Assembly: GCA_000277545.1 (NCBI GenBank) | Contig: AKXM01000006.1 | Coordinates: 1-64,000, forward strand | Length of the DNA stretch: 64,000 bases | Reading direction: 5' to 3' | DNA from: Enterobacter sp. Ag1 | GTDB lineage: Bacteria; Pseudomonadota; Gammaproteobacteria; Enterobacterales; Enterobacteriaceae | Shown: positions 6,221 to 14,624 of the stretch, piece by piece | Layout of the letters: the number at the start of each line of letters is the position of its first letter | How positions within the stretch are numbered: position 1 is the first letter of the stretch | The notes under the pieces: generated by a model | What the model saw: only the letters and a program-made list of their open reading frames with translations | Database searches by the model: none | Told to the model about the DNA's origin: nothing | Program-made: the position numbers and the translations under genes

Positions 6221-8609
6221 ACTTCACGGCAGCCCGCAGCAGTTTCTCCAGCGGATACACCGCCGCAATCACCACTTCATCACGAGTCTGCGCCGCAGCA
6301 TCCAGCTGAGCCTGAATGGCCTTCAGCTCGTCATCGCTGAGCGAACCTTGCTTCGCCACCAAATCCGTCAGCCTTAAGCCCAGCCCGGCGAGCTTGTCCA
6401 CGTCTTCAGCAACCGGCTTGAGCGGTTTTAGCACGTAGTTGCCGTCGATCAGCGCCAATACATCCGGGGTGTTGTTCTGCCAGCGAGTGAAGATATGGCG
6501 CAACGCTTCCGCACTGTTCCCGTCTTCCCTGTCGGCAATCAGTTTGTCCACCCAACCGTTAATCGCCCTGACCTGCCCACTTTCGGCCCCAAGCGCATCG
6601 GCAAAGCGGTTCAGCGGCTCAAAGTGGTTGTAATTCCCGGCCTGGAATTTCAGATGCTGGCGCGTGTAGTACTGCGCCGGCTCAATGGCCTGGGCGAGGA
6701 TTTGCAGAGGCATGATCTCCGGTGTACCGGCGAGGCGAGTGAGCTGCGTAACGGACTCGGTGTGCTGACGCAGGCCAACGGAGACCGTGGACCAGGCATC
6801 AATGGCCTGCATACGCTGGTACATATTGTCCACGTCTGTGACGTCTTTAGCCGACCACAGCCGCTCGGCTACGGCAAAAGTCCGCGGCCAGAGCTTGATA
6901 TCCAGCAGCGGGGAGATCACGTTTTCCGCCCACAGCGCCGCTTCGCCGCCGAGGATATTGCTCATCTGCGCTTCGGTTGGGACCACAGGCTGTTTGCCAT
7001 CCGGGATGCCCTCGAGCTTCTGCCCGGTCGCCGGATAGCGCACGTTGCCCACCAGGAAGTAGCCATTAAGCTTGTCGTTTTCCAGCGTGACTACCGGGCG
7101 CGTTTCCCCCATCCAGGTGTCTACCGTAAAGGTTACCTGAGTTGGGTTCAGCCATTTTACGTCATGAACTGCACGGCGGGATTTGCCCTTGAAGTCGATA
7201 AATCCGCGCCAGCCGCCGTCACTTTTCACCAGCGTAAAACTGCCCTCTACCGCACTGCCTTTCAGGCGAGGCATGTTGAAGAACCAGCTCTGTGCGCTGT
7301 CGGCCTCGCGGATGTGATCCACCCCGTTTAGCCCAACCGGCAGGATTTCATTGCGGTAATGGTAGGCGGTGGACTGCGGCTGATCGAGGTAAAAGCCCGT
7401 GGACAGAATGCCTTTGTAGCCTTTGGCCGCAATCGCCCCCAGCGAATCCTGCCCCTGCCAGGACTGGATCAAAATGTTCTTCGGCAGATCCGGGTGATAA
7501 ATCTCATCCCAGCCCATCATCTGGCGCTTATGTTTCTCGAGGATCTTCTCCAGTCGCTGGTTGAAGTACGTTTGCAGCGCATGAGAGTCCGCCAGGTTGT
7601 GCTGCTTCATAAATTGCTGGATGGCGGCGTTTTCTTTCCACTGGGTGTCATCCACCTCATCGCCGCCGATATGCAAGTAACTGTCCGGGAAAATGGCTGT
7701 AACTTCGCCAATCAGCGTATCAACAAATTTGTAGGCCGCTTCGTTTGCCGGGTTTAGCAACGGCTTCAGGACGCCCCAGTTGCGCTCCATTTGGTAAGGC
7801 CCCGGCGCGCTCATCAGCTCAGGGTAAGCGACAGCCAGCGCTGAACCGTGGCCCGGCAGGTCGATTTCCGGCACCACGCGAATGCCCAGCGAGGTGGCAT
7901 AGCGTACCACCTGTTTCATTTGCGCCTGTGTATAGAACTGCCCGTCGCTCGCCAGCTGCTGCAGCTTTGGATAATGAGTCGACGCAAAGCGCCAACCCTG
8001 ATCGTCCGTCAGGTGCCAGTGGAAGACGTTCAGCTTGGCGGCGGCCATCCCGTCCAGCTGACGGAGAATGTCGTTCACCGGCATAAAGTGGCGAGCCGAA
8101 TCAAGCAGCAGCCCTCGCCACGGGAAGCGCGGGACATCTTTGATTTCTACATAAGGAATCGACGTGTTTTGCGGGCCATTTTGAATCAGCTGCAGCAAGG
8201 TCTCCATGCCGCGCATTGCCCCAAATCGCGTGTTAGCGGTGAGCTTCACGCCGTCCGCCGTCACGCTTAAGGCATAACTTTCGTCGCTGTCAGCTTTAGG
8301 CAGTGGATCAACGGCTTGTTTGATTTGAATAGCAATCGTGGGTTTGGCCGGCTGTGCAGCCGCAGGCTGAAGCTGCCAGCCGGTTTGCAGGCTGATACGC
8401 TGCCGCCAGCGGTCAATGGCGCCGTCGAGCTTGTCGCCGATAATGGCAATAGACACGGCGTTAGTCAGCGCCAGGCTGCCCTGCGTGGCCGGGAGTTCGA
8501 CCTGCTGCGGCCAGGGCATTAACGGGAGATCCCCTGCCGGGGCGGCCTGCGCCTGGCAGGCAACGGCGATACCTGCGGCCAGCAGGCTGAAACGAAGCGA
8601 TTTGAACAT
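6219..8609 (-). CDS. Secreted GH20 beta-N-acetylhexosaminidase
   Basis: Hydrolyses terminal N-acetylhexosamine from chito-oligosaccharides or glycans. A signal peptide (residues 1-23, cleavage after AQA) predicts a periplasmic or outer-membrane-facing enzyme. Residues about 30-160 form the GH20b domain; the catalytic barrel follows with FHWHLTDDQGWR, PEIDLPGHG and the catalytic pair Asp317-Glu318 in HIGGDEVDD. At 796 residues it is longer than typical GH20 enzymes because about 110 residues, predicted beta-rich, interrupt the barrel between YLDQPQ and GGEAALWAE, and about 120 residues extend the C-terminus. ATG 8609 was chosen because AAAGGA precedes it and it starts the signal peptide; GTG 8663 would not. 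The gene stands alone, opposite to ridA. Substrate range is unknown. Confidence 0.9.
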   Translation of the reverse strand: MFKSLRFSLLAAGIAVACQAQAAPAGDLPLMPWPQQVELPATQGSLALTNAVSIAIIGDKLDGAIDRWRQRISLQTGWQLQPAAAQPAKPTIAIQIKQAVDPLPKADSDESYALSVTADGVKLTANTRFGAMRGMETLLQLIQNGPQNTSIPYVEIKDVPRFPWRGLLLDSARHFMPVNDILRQLDGMAAAKLNVFHWHLTDDQGWRFASTHYPKLQQLASDGQFYTQAQMKQVVRYATSLGIRVVPEIDLPGHGSALAVAYPELMSAPGPYQMERNWGVLKPLLNPANEAAYKFVDTLIGEVTAIFPDSYLHIGGDEVDDTQWKENAAIQQFMKQHNLADSHALQTYFNQRLEKILEKHKRQMMGWDEIYHPDLPKNILIQSWQGQDSLGAIAAKGYKGILSTGFYLDQPQSTAYHYRNEILPVGLNGVDHIREADSAQSWFFNMPRLKGSAVEGSFTLVKSDGGWRGFIDFKGKSRRAVHDVKWLNPTQVTFTVDTWMGETRPVVTLENDKLNGYFLVGNVRYPATGQKLEGIPDGKQPVVPTEAQMSNILGGEAALWAENVISPLLDIKLWPRTFAVAERLWSAKDVTDVDNMYQRMQAIDAWSTVSVGLRQHTESVTQLTRLAGTPEIMPLQILAQAIEPAQYYTRQHLKFQAGNYNHFEPLNRFADALGAESGQVRAINGWVDKLIADREDGNSAEALRHIFTRWQNNTPDVLALIDGNYVLKPLKPVAEDVDKLAGLGLRLTDLVAKQGSLSDDELKAIQAQLDAAAQTRDEVVIAAVYPLEKLLRAAVK

Positions 8610-8613
8610 GGAT

Positions 8614-8673
8614 AATCCTTTCACGTGACGGGCCAGAAAACAGCAAAAACAATCTGTTATCACGTGAAGGATT
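8614..8673. promoter_or_regulatory. Inverted pair of TCACGTGA sites upstream of the hexosaminidase
   Basis: Two identical 8-bp palindromes TCACGTGA lie at 8621-8628 and 8660-8667, each flanked outward by AATCCTT / AGGATT, so the whole block is an inverted repeat with about 31 bases between the arms. The inner arm overlaps the hexosaminidase Shine-Dalgarno sequence. It could be an operator for an unidentified regulator or an mRNA hairpin that hides the ribosome site. Function is inferred only from position. Confidence 0.45.
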
Positions 8674-8723
8674 TTTCAGCAAGGCGGTGGCGAGACGTGG
8701 ATCACATCTCGTCAATATTTGGA

Positions 8724-11441
8724 TTACTGCCAGCCGTAACGGCGGCTATAGAAACCTTTTACCGCCTGAGTCAGCATCATGTAGCCTACCAGGATGATCA
8801 CCAGCAGCGGGAAGTAGCTCAGCGGCAGCGCCTGCAGGTGGAGGTACTCCGCCAGCGGGGAGAACGGCAGCGCAATCCCGAGCGCCATCACCAGCAGCGT
8901 CATCACCATCAGCGGCCAGGCCGGACGGCTTTGCAGGAACGGAATGCGACGGGTACGGATCATGTGCACAATCAGCGTCTGCGACAGCAGGCCTTCCACG
9001 AACCAGCCGGACTGGAACAGCGTTTGCGCTTCCGGGGAATTGGCTTTGAAAATCCACCACATCACGCCGAAGGTCACGATATCGAAGATGGAGCTGAGCG
9101 GCCCGAAGAACACCATAAAGCGGCCCAGGTCGGCCGGATTCCAGCGCTGCGGCTGCTTGATTTGCTCATCATCGACGTTATCAAACGGGATCGCGACCTG
9201 CGAGACATCGTACATCAGGTTCTGAATCAGTAAGTGGATCGGCAGCATCGGCAGGAACGGCAGGAAGGCACTGGCCACCAGCACGCTGAAGACGTTGCCG
9301 AAGTTGGAGCTGGCGGTCATTTTGATGTACTTGAGCATGTTGGCGAAGGTACGACGGCCTTCAATCACGCCCTCTTCCAGCACCATCAGGCTTTTTTCCA
9401 GCAGGATGATGTCGGCAGCTTCACGGGCGATATCCACCGCGCCATCAACGGAAATACCGATATCCGCCGCACGTAACGCTGGAGCATCATTGATGCCGTC
9501 GCCCATAAAGCCAACCACATGGCCTTCACCGCGCAGCAGGCGAACGATACGCTCTTTGTGCATCGGCGTCAGGCGGGCAAACAGCGTGGTTTGCAGCGCC
9601 ACACGAGCCAGCTCGTCATCGCTCATCTCTTCGATGTCGCTGCCGATAATCAGGTCGCCGACTTCCAGGCCGACTTCACGGCATACTTTCGCCGCGACCA
9701 GTTCGCTGTCACCGGTCAGGATTTTCACCGCGATGCCGCTGGCTTTCAGCGCTTTTAACGCCGGAGCGGTGGTTTCTTTCGGCGGATCGAGGAAGGCAAT
9801 GTAGCCTTCGAGGATCAGATCGGACTCATCCACGCGGCTGTAGTCTGCGCTGCGGGCTGGCAGGAATTTGGTGGCAACGGCAACGACGCGCAGCCCCTGG
9901 CTGTTTAGCGAGTCGGTTACGCTGCGAATACGCGTCAGCATCCCTTCACTGAGCGGTACGATTTCGTCGCCGTGGCGCACGTGGGTACAGACGTTGAGGA
10001 TCTCCTGCAACGCGCCTTTGCAGATTAGCTGATGCACGTCGGCCTGCTCGGAGACCACAACCGACATGCGGCGACGGTCAAAGTCGAAAGGAATTTCATC
10101 TATTTTGTGCCAGCGGGCAACCGCCGTGCGGGCGTGATCGGCATCGACGCCTTCCAGTACCGCCACGTCGAGCAGGTTTTTCAGGCCGGTCTGGTAGTGG
10201 CTATTCAGCCAGGCGGTATGCAGCACGCGATCGCTTTGTTCGCCGAAGATATCGGTGTGGGTTTCCAGCACGATGCGGTCCTGCGTCAGGGTGCCGGTTT
10301 TATCGGTACACAGGATGTCCATCGCGCCAAAGTTCTGGATAGCATCCAGGTGTTTCACAATGACTTTTTGCTTCGACAGCTTGACCGCCCCGCGCGCCAG
10401 CGTAGAGGTCACAATCATGGGCAGCATTTCCGGCGTCAGGCCGACGGCAACGGAGAGCGAGAACAGCGCCGCTTCCCACCAGTCGCCCTTGGTGAAGCCG
10501 TTAATCAGCAGCACCACCGGCACCATCACCATCATGAAGCGGATCAGCAGCCAGCTTACGCGGCTGATACCCCGCTGGAAGGCGTTAGGTTCGCTTTCCT
10601 GCTGGGTGACACGTCCGGCAAGCTGGCCGAACCAGGTGTTGCCGCCGGTGGCGATAATCATCGCCAGCGCGGTACCGCTGACCACGTTGGTGCCCATAAA
10701 GCAGAGGTTGTCGCACTCCAGCGGGTTGTGCTGGTCATGTTGGCGGCTGACGGCAACTTTCTCGACTGGCAGAGATTCCCCGGTCAGCGACGCCTGGCCA
10801 ACAAACAGGTCACGCGCCTGAATCACGCGCAGATCCGCCGGGATCATGTCACCTGCGGCAAGCTTAACGATATCCCCCGGCACCAGCTGGTCCAGCGGAA
10901 CTTCGACGTAGGCATATTCACCCTGTTCGTTGATCACACGCAGCACGGTCGCAGTGTTGCTAACCATCGCCTTCAGCGCATCCGCCGCGCGGGTGGAGCG
11001 GGTTTCCTGGATGAAGTTCAGCAGCGTGGAAATCACCACCATCAGCGCGATGACGCTGGCGCCAAACAGATCATCTTCCGTTGCGTAGGAGAAAATCCCC
11101 AGCGCCGTCAGCAGCAGGTTGAACGGGTTGCGGTAACAAACCCAGAGATGCACAAACCACGGCGCGGGCTGCTGCGCCGGGATCTGGTTCAGACCGTGGG
11201 TTTCGCGCGCCTTTTCGACTTCGCGAGCGTCCAGCCCTTCCGGGTGGCTGCCAAACTCAACGTAGAGCTGCTCTTCGCTGGCGGCGGCATATTTCAGGCA
11301 GGCCTGGGTCAGCGTCGCCGGAATATCGGCGGCCTTCGCCACCACTTTCCCGTCAGGCATAGGATCGCGCTGCACCAGGCGGCGCGGCAGATGGCGGCTC
11401 AGCTGGGACATCAGCTGGCGCGTGAGGTTTTTGAATTGCAT
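8724..11441 (-). CDS. mgtA: Magnesium-importing P-type ATPase MgtA
   Basis: Inner-membrane P3B-type ATPase that imports Mg2+ under Mg2+ limitation. The 905 residues show the cation-ATPase N-terminal domain, TGES (actuator), the PEMLP transmembrane motif, the phosphorylation site DKTGTLT with Asp380, the KGA nucleotide-binding motif, TGDS and GDGINDAPAL hinge motifs, and about ten membrane helices. ATG 11441 is preceded by AAGGACG at good spacing; a GTG at 11456 lacks one. A long leader of about 264 bases with MgtL and a PhoP-box promoter precede it, so control by PhoP and by Mg2+/proline-sensitive leader attenuation is expected, as in E. coli and Salmonella. Confidence 0.96.
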   Translation of the reverse strand: MQFKNLTRQLMSQLSRHLPRRLVQRDPMPDGKVVAKAADIPATLTQACLKYAAASEEQLYVEFGSHPEGLDAREVEKARETHGLNQIPAQQPAPWFVHLWVCYRNPFNLLLTALGIFSYATEDDLFGASVIALMVVISTLLNFIQETRSTRAADALKAMVSNTATVLRVINEQGEYAYVEVPLDQLVPGDIVKLAAGDMIPADLRVIQARDLFVGQASLTGESLPVEKVAVSRQHDQHNPLECDNLCFMGTNVVSGTALAMIIATGGNTWFGQLAGRVTQQESEPNAFQRGISRVSWLLIRFMMVMVPVVLLINGFTKGDWWEAALFSLSVAVGLTPEMLPMIVTSTLARGAVKLSKQKVIVKHLDAIQNFGAMDILCTDKTGTLTQDRIVLETHTDIFGEQSDRVLHTAWLNSHYQTGLKNLLDVAVLEGVDADHARTAVARWHKIDEIPFDFDRRRMSVVVSEQADVHQLICKGALQEILNVCTHVRHGDEIVPLSEGMLTRIRSVTDSLNSQGLRVVAVATKFLPARSADYSRVDESDLILEGYIAFLDPPKETTAPALKALKASGIAVKILTGDSELVAAKVCREVGLEVGDLIIGSDIEEMSDDELARVALQTTLFARLTPMHKERIVRLLRGEGHVVGFMGDGINDAPALRAADIGISVDGAVDIAREAADIILLEKSLMVLEEGVIEGRRTFANMLKYIKMTASSNFGNVFSVLVASAFLPFLPMLPIHLLIQNLMYDVSQVAIPFDNVDDEQIKQPQRWNPADLGRFMVFFGPLSSIFDIVTFGVMWWIFKANSPEAQTLFQSGWFVEGLLSQTLIVHMIRTRRIPFLQSRPAWPLMVMTLLVMALGIALPFSPLAEYLHLQALPLSYFPLLVIILVGYMMLTQAVKGFYSRRYGWQ

Positions 11442-11705
11442 AAACGTCCTTAGCACCGTCTTGAGCGGTACCTAAGTTTCCTGCAGGCGCAACAAAGCTG
11501 CATCAGGCAGGAGAGCATCAACAAGCAGGGACGTAAAAGAGAGCGGTCGTCACTGCCTTACAAAACCGGTAAGGCAGCGGGCGTTAACCTGTGGCTTACC
11601 GGAAAATTCCTGTTACTTCAAGGTGAGGACTGGGATCGGGTTCCATGTCATCTCCGGTAGCGTTGAAAGAAAAATAGCATTACGCCTTCTGGCATAATGA
11701 GAATG
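11442..11705 (-). promoter_or_regulatory. mgtA 5' leader (Mg2+/MgtL attenuation region)
   Basis: From the predicted start site about 7 bases after the -10 box to the mgtA ATG is about 264 nucleotides, the same as the known E. coli/Salmonella leader. It contains the mgtL peptide gene and GC-rich inverted repeats (CTGCCTTACCGG / CCGGTAAGGCAG type, 11552-11578). The folding pathway is inferred from family knowledge and not computed. Confidence 0.65.
11596..11646 (-). CDS. mgtL: mgtA leader peptide MgtL
   Basis: A 16-codon ORF reading MEPDPSPHLEVTGIFR inside the mgtA leader. The first six residues, MEPDPS, match the EPDP(T/S)P core of E. coli and Salmonella MgtL, whose Asp-Pro codons make ribosomes stall or dissociate at low Mg2+ and whose proline codons couple the leader to proline charging; both outcomes favour transcription into mgtA. 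After SP the sequence differs completely from the LPRRRLKLFR tail of the E. coli form, retaining FR at the end. The ORF is too short for automatic gene calls. Confidence 0.85.
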   Translation of the reverse strand: MEPDPSPHLEVTGIFR

Positions 11706-11711
11706 CCAGGT

Positions 11712-11746
11712 ATACTACGCCCGTAAAACTAAACCGTCTGTAAACC
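11712..11746 (-). promoter_or_regulatory. PhoP box and mgtA promoter
   Basis: On the minus strand GGTTTA (11746-11741), five bases, GGTTTA (11735-11730) form a perfect PhoP direct repeat; exactly 12 bases later is TAGTAT (11717-11712) as the -10 element with no -35 box. This is the class I PhoP-promoter layout known for mgtA. Confidence 0.9.
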
Positions 11747-11939
11747 AGATTTTGCCCATATCGGGAACGGGATAGCGCGTTAAAACTTTACTCCTGATAA
11801 GTATATTCTAAATAATCCGGATTACAGGTTGGTGGCAAACGAGTGACAATCACCGCATTCGTGTCCCAAAGGGAACAGGGCTAGCCGCCATTGTCTAACC
11901 AACCAATTTGCACCGTGACCGCCAGGGAAAAGAACAACC

Positions 11940-12887
11940 ATGCAAAGTCGCCTTACCATCAAAGATATTGCCCGCCTGAGCGGCGTGGGGAAATCTACCG
12001 TTTCTCGCGTATTGAACAATGAAAGCGGCGTCAGCGCCCGCACGCGGGAACGGGTTGAAGCGGTAATGCAGCAGCATGAGTTTTCCCCCTCCCGCTCGGC
12101 GCGCGCGATGCGGGGCCAAAGCGATAAAGTCGTCGCCATTATCGTGACCCGCCTGGACTCACTGTCGGAAAATCTGGCGGTGCAAACCATGCTGCCTTGC
12201 CTTTACGAGCAGGGCTACGATCCGATCATGATGGAAAGCCAGTTCTCACCAGAGATGGTTGAGGAGCATCTTGGCATGCTGCGCCGCCGCAACATCGACG
12301 GCGTGATTCTGTTTGGCTTCACCGGCATCAACGAGAAAGTGCTGCAGCCATGGCGTTCCACGCTGGTGCTGATGGCGCGAGACGCCAGCGGCTTCGCTTC
12401 GGTGTGTTATGACGATGAAGGCTCTATTCACATCCTGATGTCCACGCTTTATCAGCAGGGTCACCGGGACATCAGCTTCCTTGGCGTACCGCACGGCGAC
12501 GTCACCACCGGTTACCGCCGCCACCAGGCGTATCTCGCTTTTTGCCGTGACCACGATATCGTTCCAAATGCCGCCCTGCCCGGCCTTGCCATGAAGCAGG
12601 GCTACGAGCATGTGGTTGAAGTTCTGACCCCGAAAACCACCGCCCTGCTGTGCGCCACTGACACCCTGGCGCTGGGCGCAAGCAAATATCTCCAGCAGCA
12701 AAACCGCAGCGATATTCAACTGGCGAGCGTGGGGAACACGCCGCTGATGAAATTCTTGCATCCTGAAATCATTACCGTTGACCCAGGCTACGCCGAAGCC
12801 GGTCGTGCCGCGGCTTTACAGCTGATCGGGCAGATTTCTCAGGGCCAACAGCTGCGGCAAATCGTCATCCCTAGTCACCTGCAATAA
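11940..12887 (+). CDS. treR: Trehalose operon repressor TreR
   Basis: LacI-family repressor of 315 residues, the length of E. coli TreR. The N-terminal helix-turn-helix is seen in TIKDIARLSGVGKSTVSRVLN (residues 6-26) and the hinge at about 45-60; a periplasmic-binding-protein-like domain follows, in which trehalose-6-phosphate acts as inducer in the E. coli protein. It is divergent from mgtA and lies directly upstream of treB with a GGGAACGTTCCC operator between them. The ribosome site is weak (AGGGAAAAGAACAACC), consistent with low repressor levels. Confidence 0.96.
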   Translation: MQSRLTIKDIARLSGVGKSTVSRVLNNESGVSARTRERVEAVMQQHEFSPSRSARAMRGQSDKVVAIIVTRLDSLSENLAVQTMLPCLYEQGYDPIMMESQFSPEMVEEHLGMLRRRNIDGVILFGFTGINEKVLQPWRSTLVLMARDASGFASVCYDDEGSIHILMSTLYQQGHRDISFLGVPHGDVTTGYRRHQAYLAFCRDHDIVPNAALPGLAMKQGYEHVVEVLTPKTTALLCATDTLALGASKYLQQQNRSDIQLASVGNTPLMKFLHPEIITVDPGYAEAGRAAALQLIGQISQGQQLRQIVIPSHLQ

Positions 12888-12908
12888 AACCGCCCCTGAT
12901 CGGGATTT

Positions 12909-12940
12909 TGTGATCTTCGCCCGGTTTCGGGAACGTTCCC
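12909..12940 (+). promoter_or_regulatory. TreR operator before treB (with a possible CRP half-site)
   Basis: GGGAACGTTCCC at 12929-12940 is a perfect 12-bp palindrome equal to the known TreR operator core. About 16 bases upstream is TGTGA (12909-12913), a CRP half-site without a good second half. Together they suggest trehalose induction with possible catabolite control. Confidence 0.75.
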
Positions 12941-13007
12941 ATTTTCGCAAAATAGAAACCTGGCTACCCTTACAACAGGTCATTACCTCCTACCCAGGGT
13001 GTTACTT

Positions 13008-14426
13008 ATGAGCAAAGTAAAACAACAAGACATCGACAAACTGATCGAACTGGTTGGCGGGCGCGAGAATATCGCCACCGTCAGCCACTGCATTACCCGA
13101 CTGCGTTTTGTGCTGAACCATCCCGAAAATGCCCATCCTAAAGAGATCGAAAATCTGCCCATGGTGAAAGGCTGCTTTACCAATGCCGGCCAGTTCCAGG
13201 TGGTTATCGGTACCGATGTGGATGATTACTACAAAGCGCTGATCGCCACGACCGGGCTGGACTCCGCCGACAAAGAGCAGGCCAAGACGGCGGCGCGTCA
13301 AAATATGAAATGGCACGAGCAGCTGATCTCCCACTTCGCAGAGATCTTCTTCCCGCTGCTGCCTGCGCTTATCAGCGGAGGCCTGATCCTCGGTTTCCGT
13401 AACGTCATTGGCGACCTGCCGATGAGCAACGGGGAAACCCTTGCCCAGATGTACCCGGCGCTGAAAACCGTCTATGACTTCCTGTGGTTGATTGGTGAAG
13501 CGATCTTCTTCTATCTGCCGGTGGGCATTTGCTGGTCTGCGGTGAAGAAAATGGGCGGCACGCCGATCCTCGGCATCGTGCTGGGCGTTACGCTGGTCTC
13601 CCCGCAGCTGATGAACGCCTACGAACTGGGCACCAAGATCCCGGAAGTGTGGAACTTCGGCTGGTTCACTATTGAGAAAGTCGGTTACCAGGCGCAGGTT
13701 ATCCCGGCGCTGCTGGCCGGTCTGGCGCTCGGCTTCATCGAAACTCGTATGAAGCGCATCGTGCCGGATTATCTTTATCTGGTTATCGTGCCGGTTTGCT
13801 CGCTGATCCTGGCAGTTTTCCTGGCGCACACCGTCATCGGGCCGTTTGGCCGTATGATCGGCGACGGCGTGGCGTTCGCGGTTCGCCACCTGATGACCGG
13901 CAGCTTCGCCCCTATCGGCGCCGCGCTGTTTGGTTTCCTGTATGCACCATTGGTGATTACCGGCGTTCACCAGACCACGCTGGCCATCGACATGCAGATG
14001 ATCCAGAGCCTGGGCGGGACACCGGTTTGGCCGCTGATTGCGCTGTCTAACATCGCGCAGGCTTCTGCGGTTGTCGGCATCATTATCTGTAGCCGCAAGC
14101 AGAATGAACGTGAAATCTCCGTCCCGGCGGCCATTTCTGCCTACCTCGGCGTCACCGAACCGGCTATGTACGGGATCAACCTGAAGTACCACTTCCCGAT
14201 GCTGTGCGCGATGGTCGGTTCCGGCCTGGCTGGCCTGCTGTGCGGCCTGAACGGCGTGATGGCGAACGGGATTGGCGTCGGCGGTCTGCCGGGCATCCTG
14301 TCCATTCAGCCTAAGTTCTGGGGCGTCTACGCCATTGCAATTGTTATCGCGGTGATTGTGCCGATTATCCTGACCTCCATCGTCTACAAGCGTAAATTCC
14401 GCCAGGGCACGCTGCTGGTGGTGTAG
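13008..14426 (+). CDS. treB: PTS trehalose-specific transporter EIIBC
   Basis: Inner-membrane PTS permease that imports trehalose as trehalose-6-phosphate. The EIIB domain (residues 1-90) holds the phosphorylated Cys28 in SHCITRLRF; from about 105 on, the EIIC domain has about ten membrane segments and the GITEPAMYG-type loop (GVTEPAMYGINL). There is no EIIA domain, as in E. coli, where the glucose EIIA supplies the phosphate. The 472-residue product starts at ATG 13008; a TTG at 12999 would add three residues. Operon order treB-treC with TreR upstream is the standard one. Confidence 0.96.
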   Translation: MSKVKQQDIDKLIELVGGRENIATVSHCITRLRFVLNHPENAHPKEIENLPMVKGCFTNAGQFQVVIGTDVDDYYKALIATTGLDSADKEQAKTAARQNMKWHEQLISHFAEIFFPLLPALISGGLILGFRNVIGDLPMSNGETLAQMYPALKTVYDFLWLIGEAIFFYLPVGICWSAVKKMGGTPILGIVLGVTLVSPQLMNAYELGTKIPEVWNFGWFTIEKVGYQAQVIPALLAGLALGFIETRMKRIVPDYLYLVIVPVCSLILAVFLAHTVIGPFGRMIGDGVAFAVRHLMTGSFAPIGAALFGFLYAPLVITGVHQTTLAIDMQMIQSLGGTPVWPLIALSNIAQASAVVGIIICSRKQNEREISVPAAISAYLGVTEPAMYGINLKYHFPMLCAMVGSGLAGLLCGLNGVMANGIGVGGLPGILSIQPKFWGVYAIAIVIAVIVPIILTSIVYKRKFRQGTLLVV

Positions 14427-14437
14427 TGAGATAGACC

Positions 14438-14459
14438 GGGGGCAGAAATGCCCCCTTTT
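14438..14459 (+). terminator. Terminator-like hairpin between treB and treC
   Basis: GGGGGCA, loop GAAA, TGCCCCC, then TTTT. The GNRA tetraloop makes a stable hairpin 11 bases after the treB stop. The treB-treC gap is unusually long (198 bases), so this may lower treC relative to treB or protect the treB message end. Confidence 0.6.
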
Positions 14460-14624
14460 CGTCAGAGCAAAGTGACTTTTTCTCGCTTTGTGGGTTATCA
14501 GCTGAAAATCAGCCCGTTGATTTTCCTTGTTTATTTTTGATGGCACTTACGGTTCTTTCTACTGCCAGAAGTTTGTCATCAGTTTATGGGGCAATTCCGC
14601 CCCTTCAGCTAGCAGGAACTCGCT

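Noticed and set aside
10032-11453. Open frame of 473 codons opposite mgtA
   Set aside because: Shadow of MgtA; no motif and no start signal.
13002-14546. Open frame of 514 codons opposite treB
   Set aside because: Gln/Arg/His-rich shadow of a codon-biased membrane protein gene.
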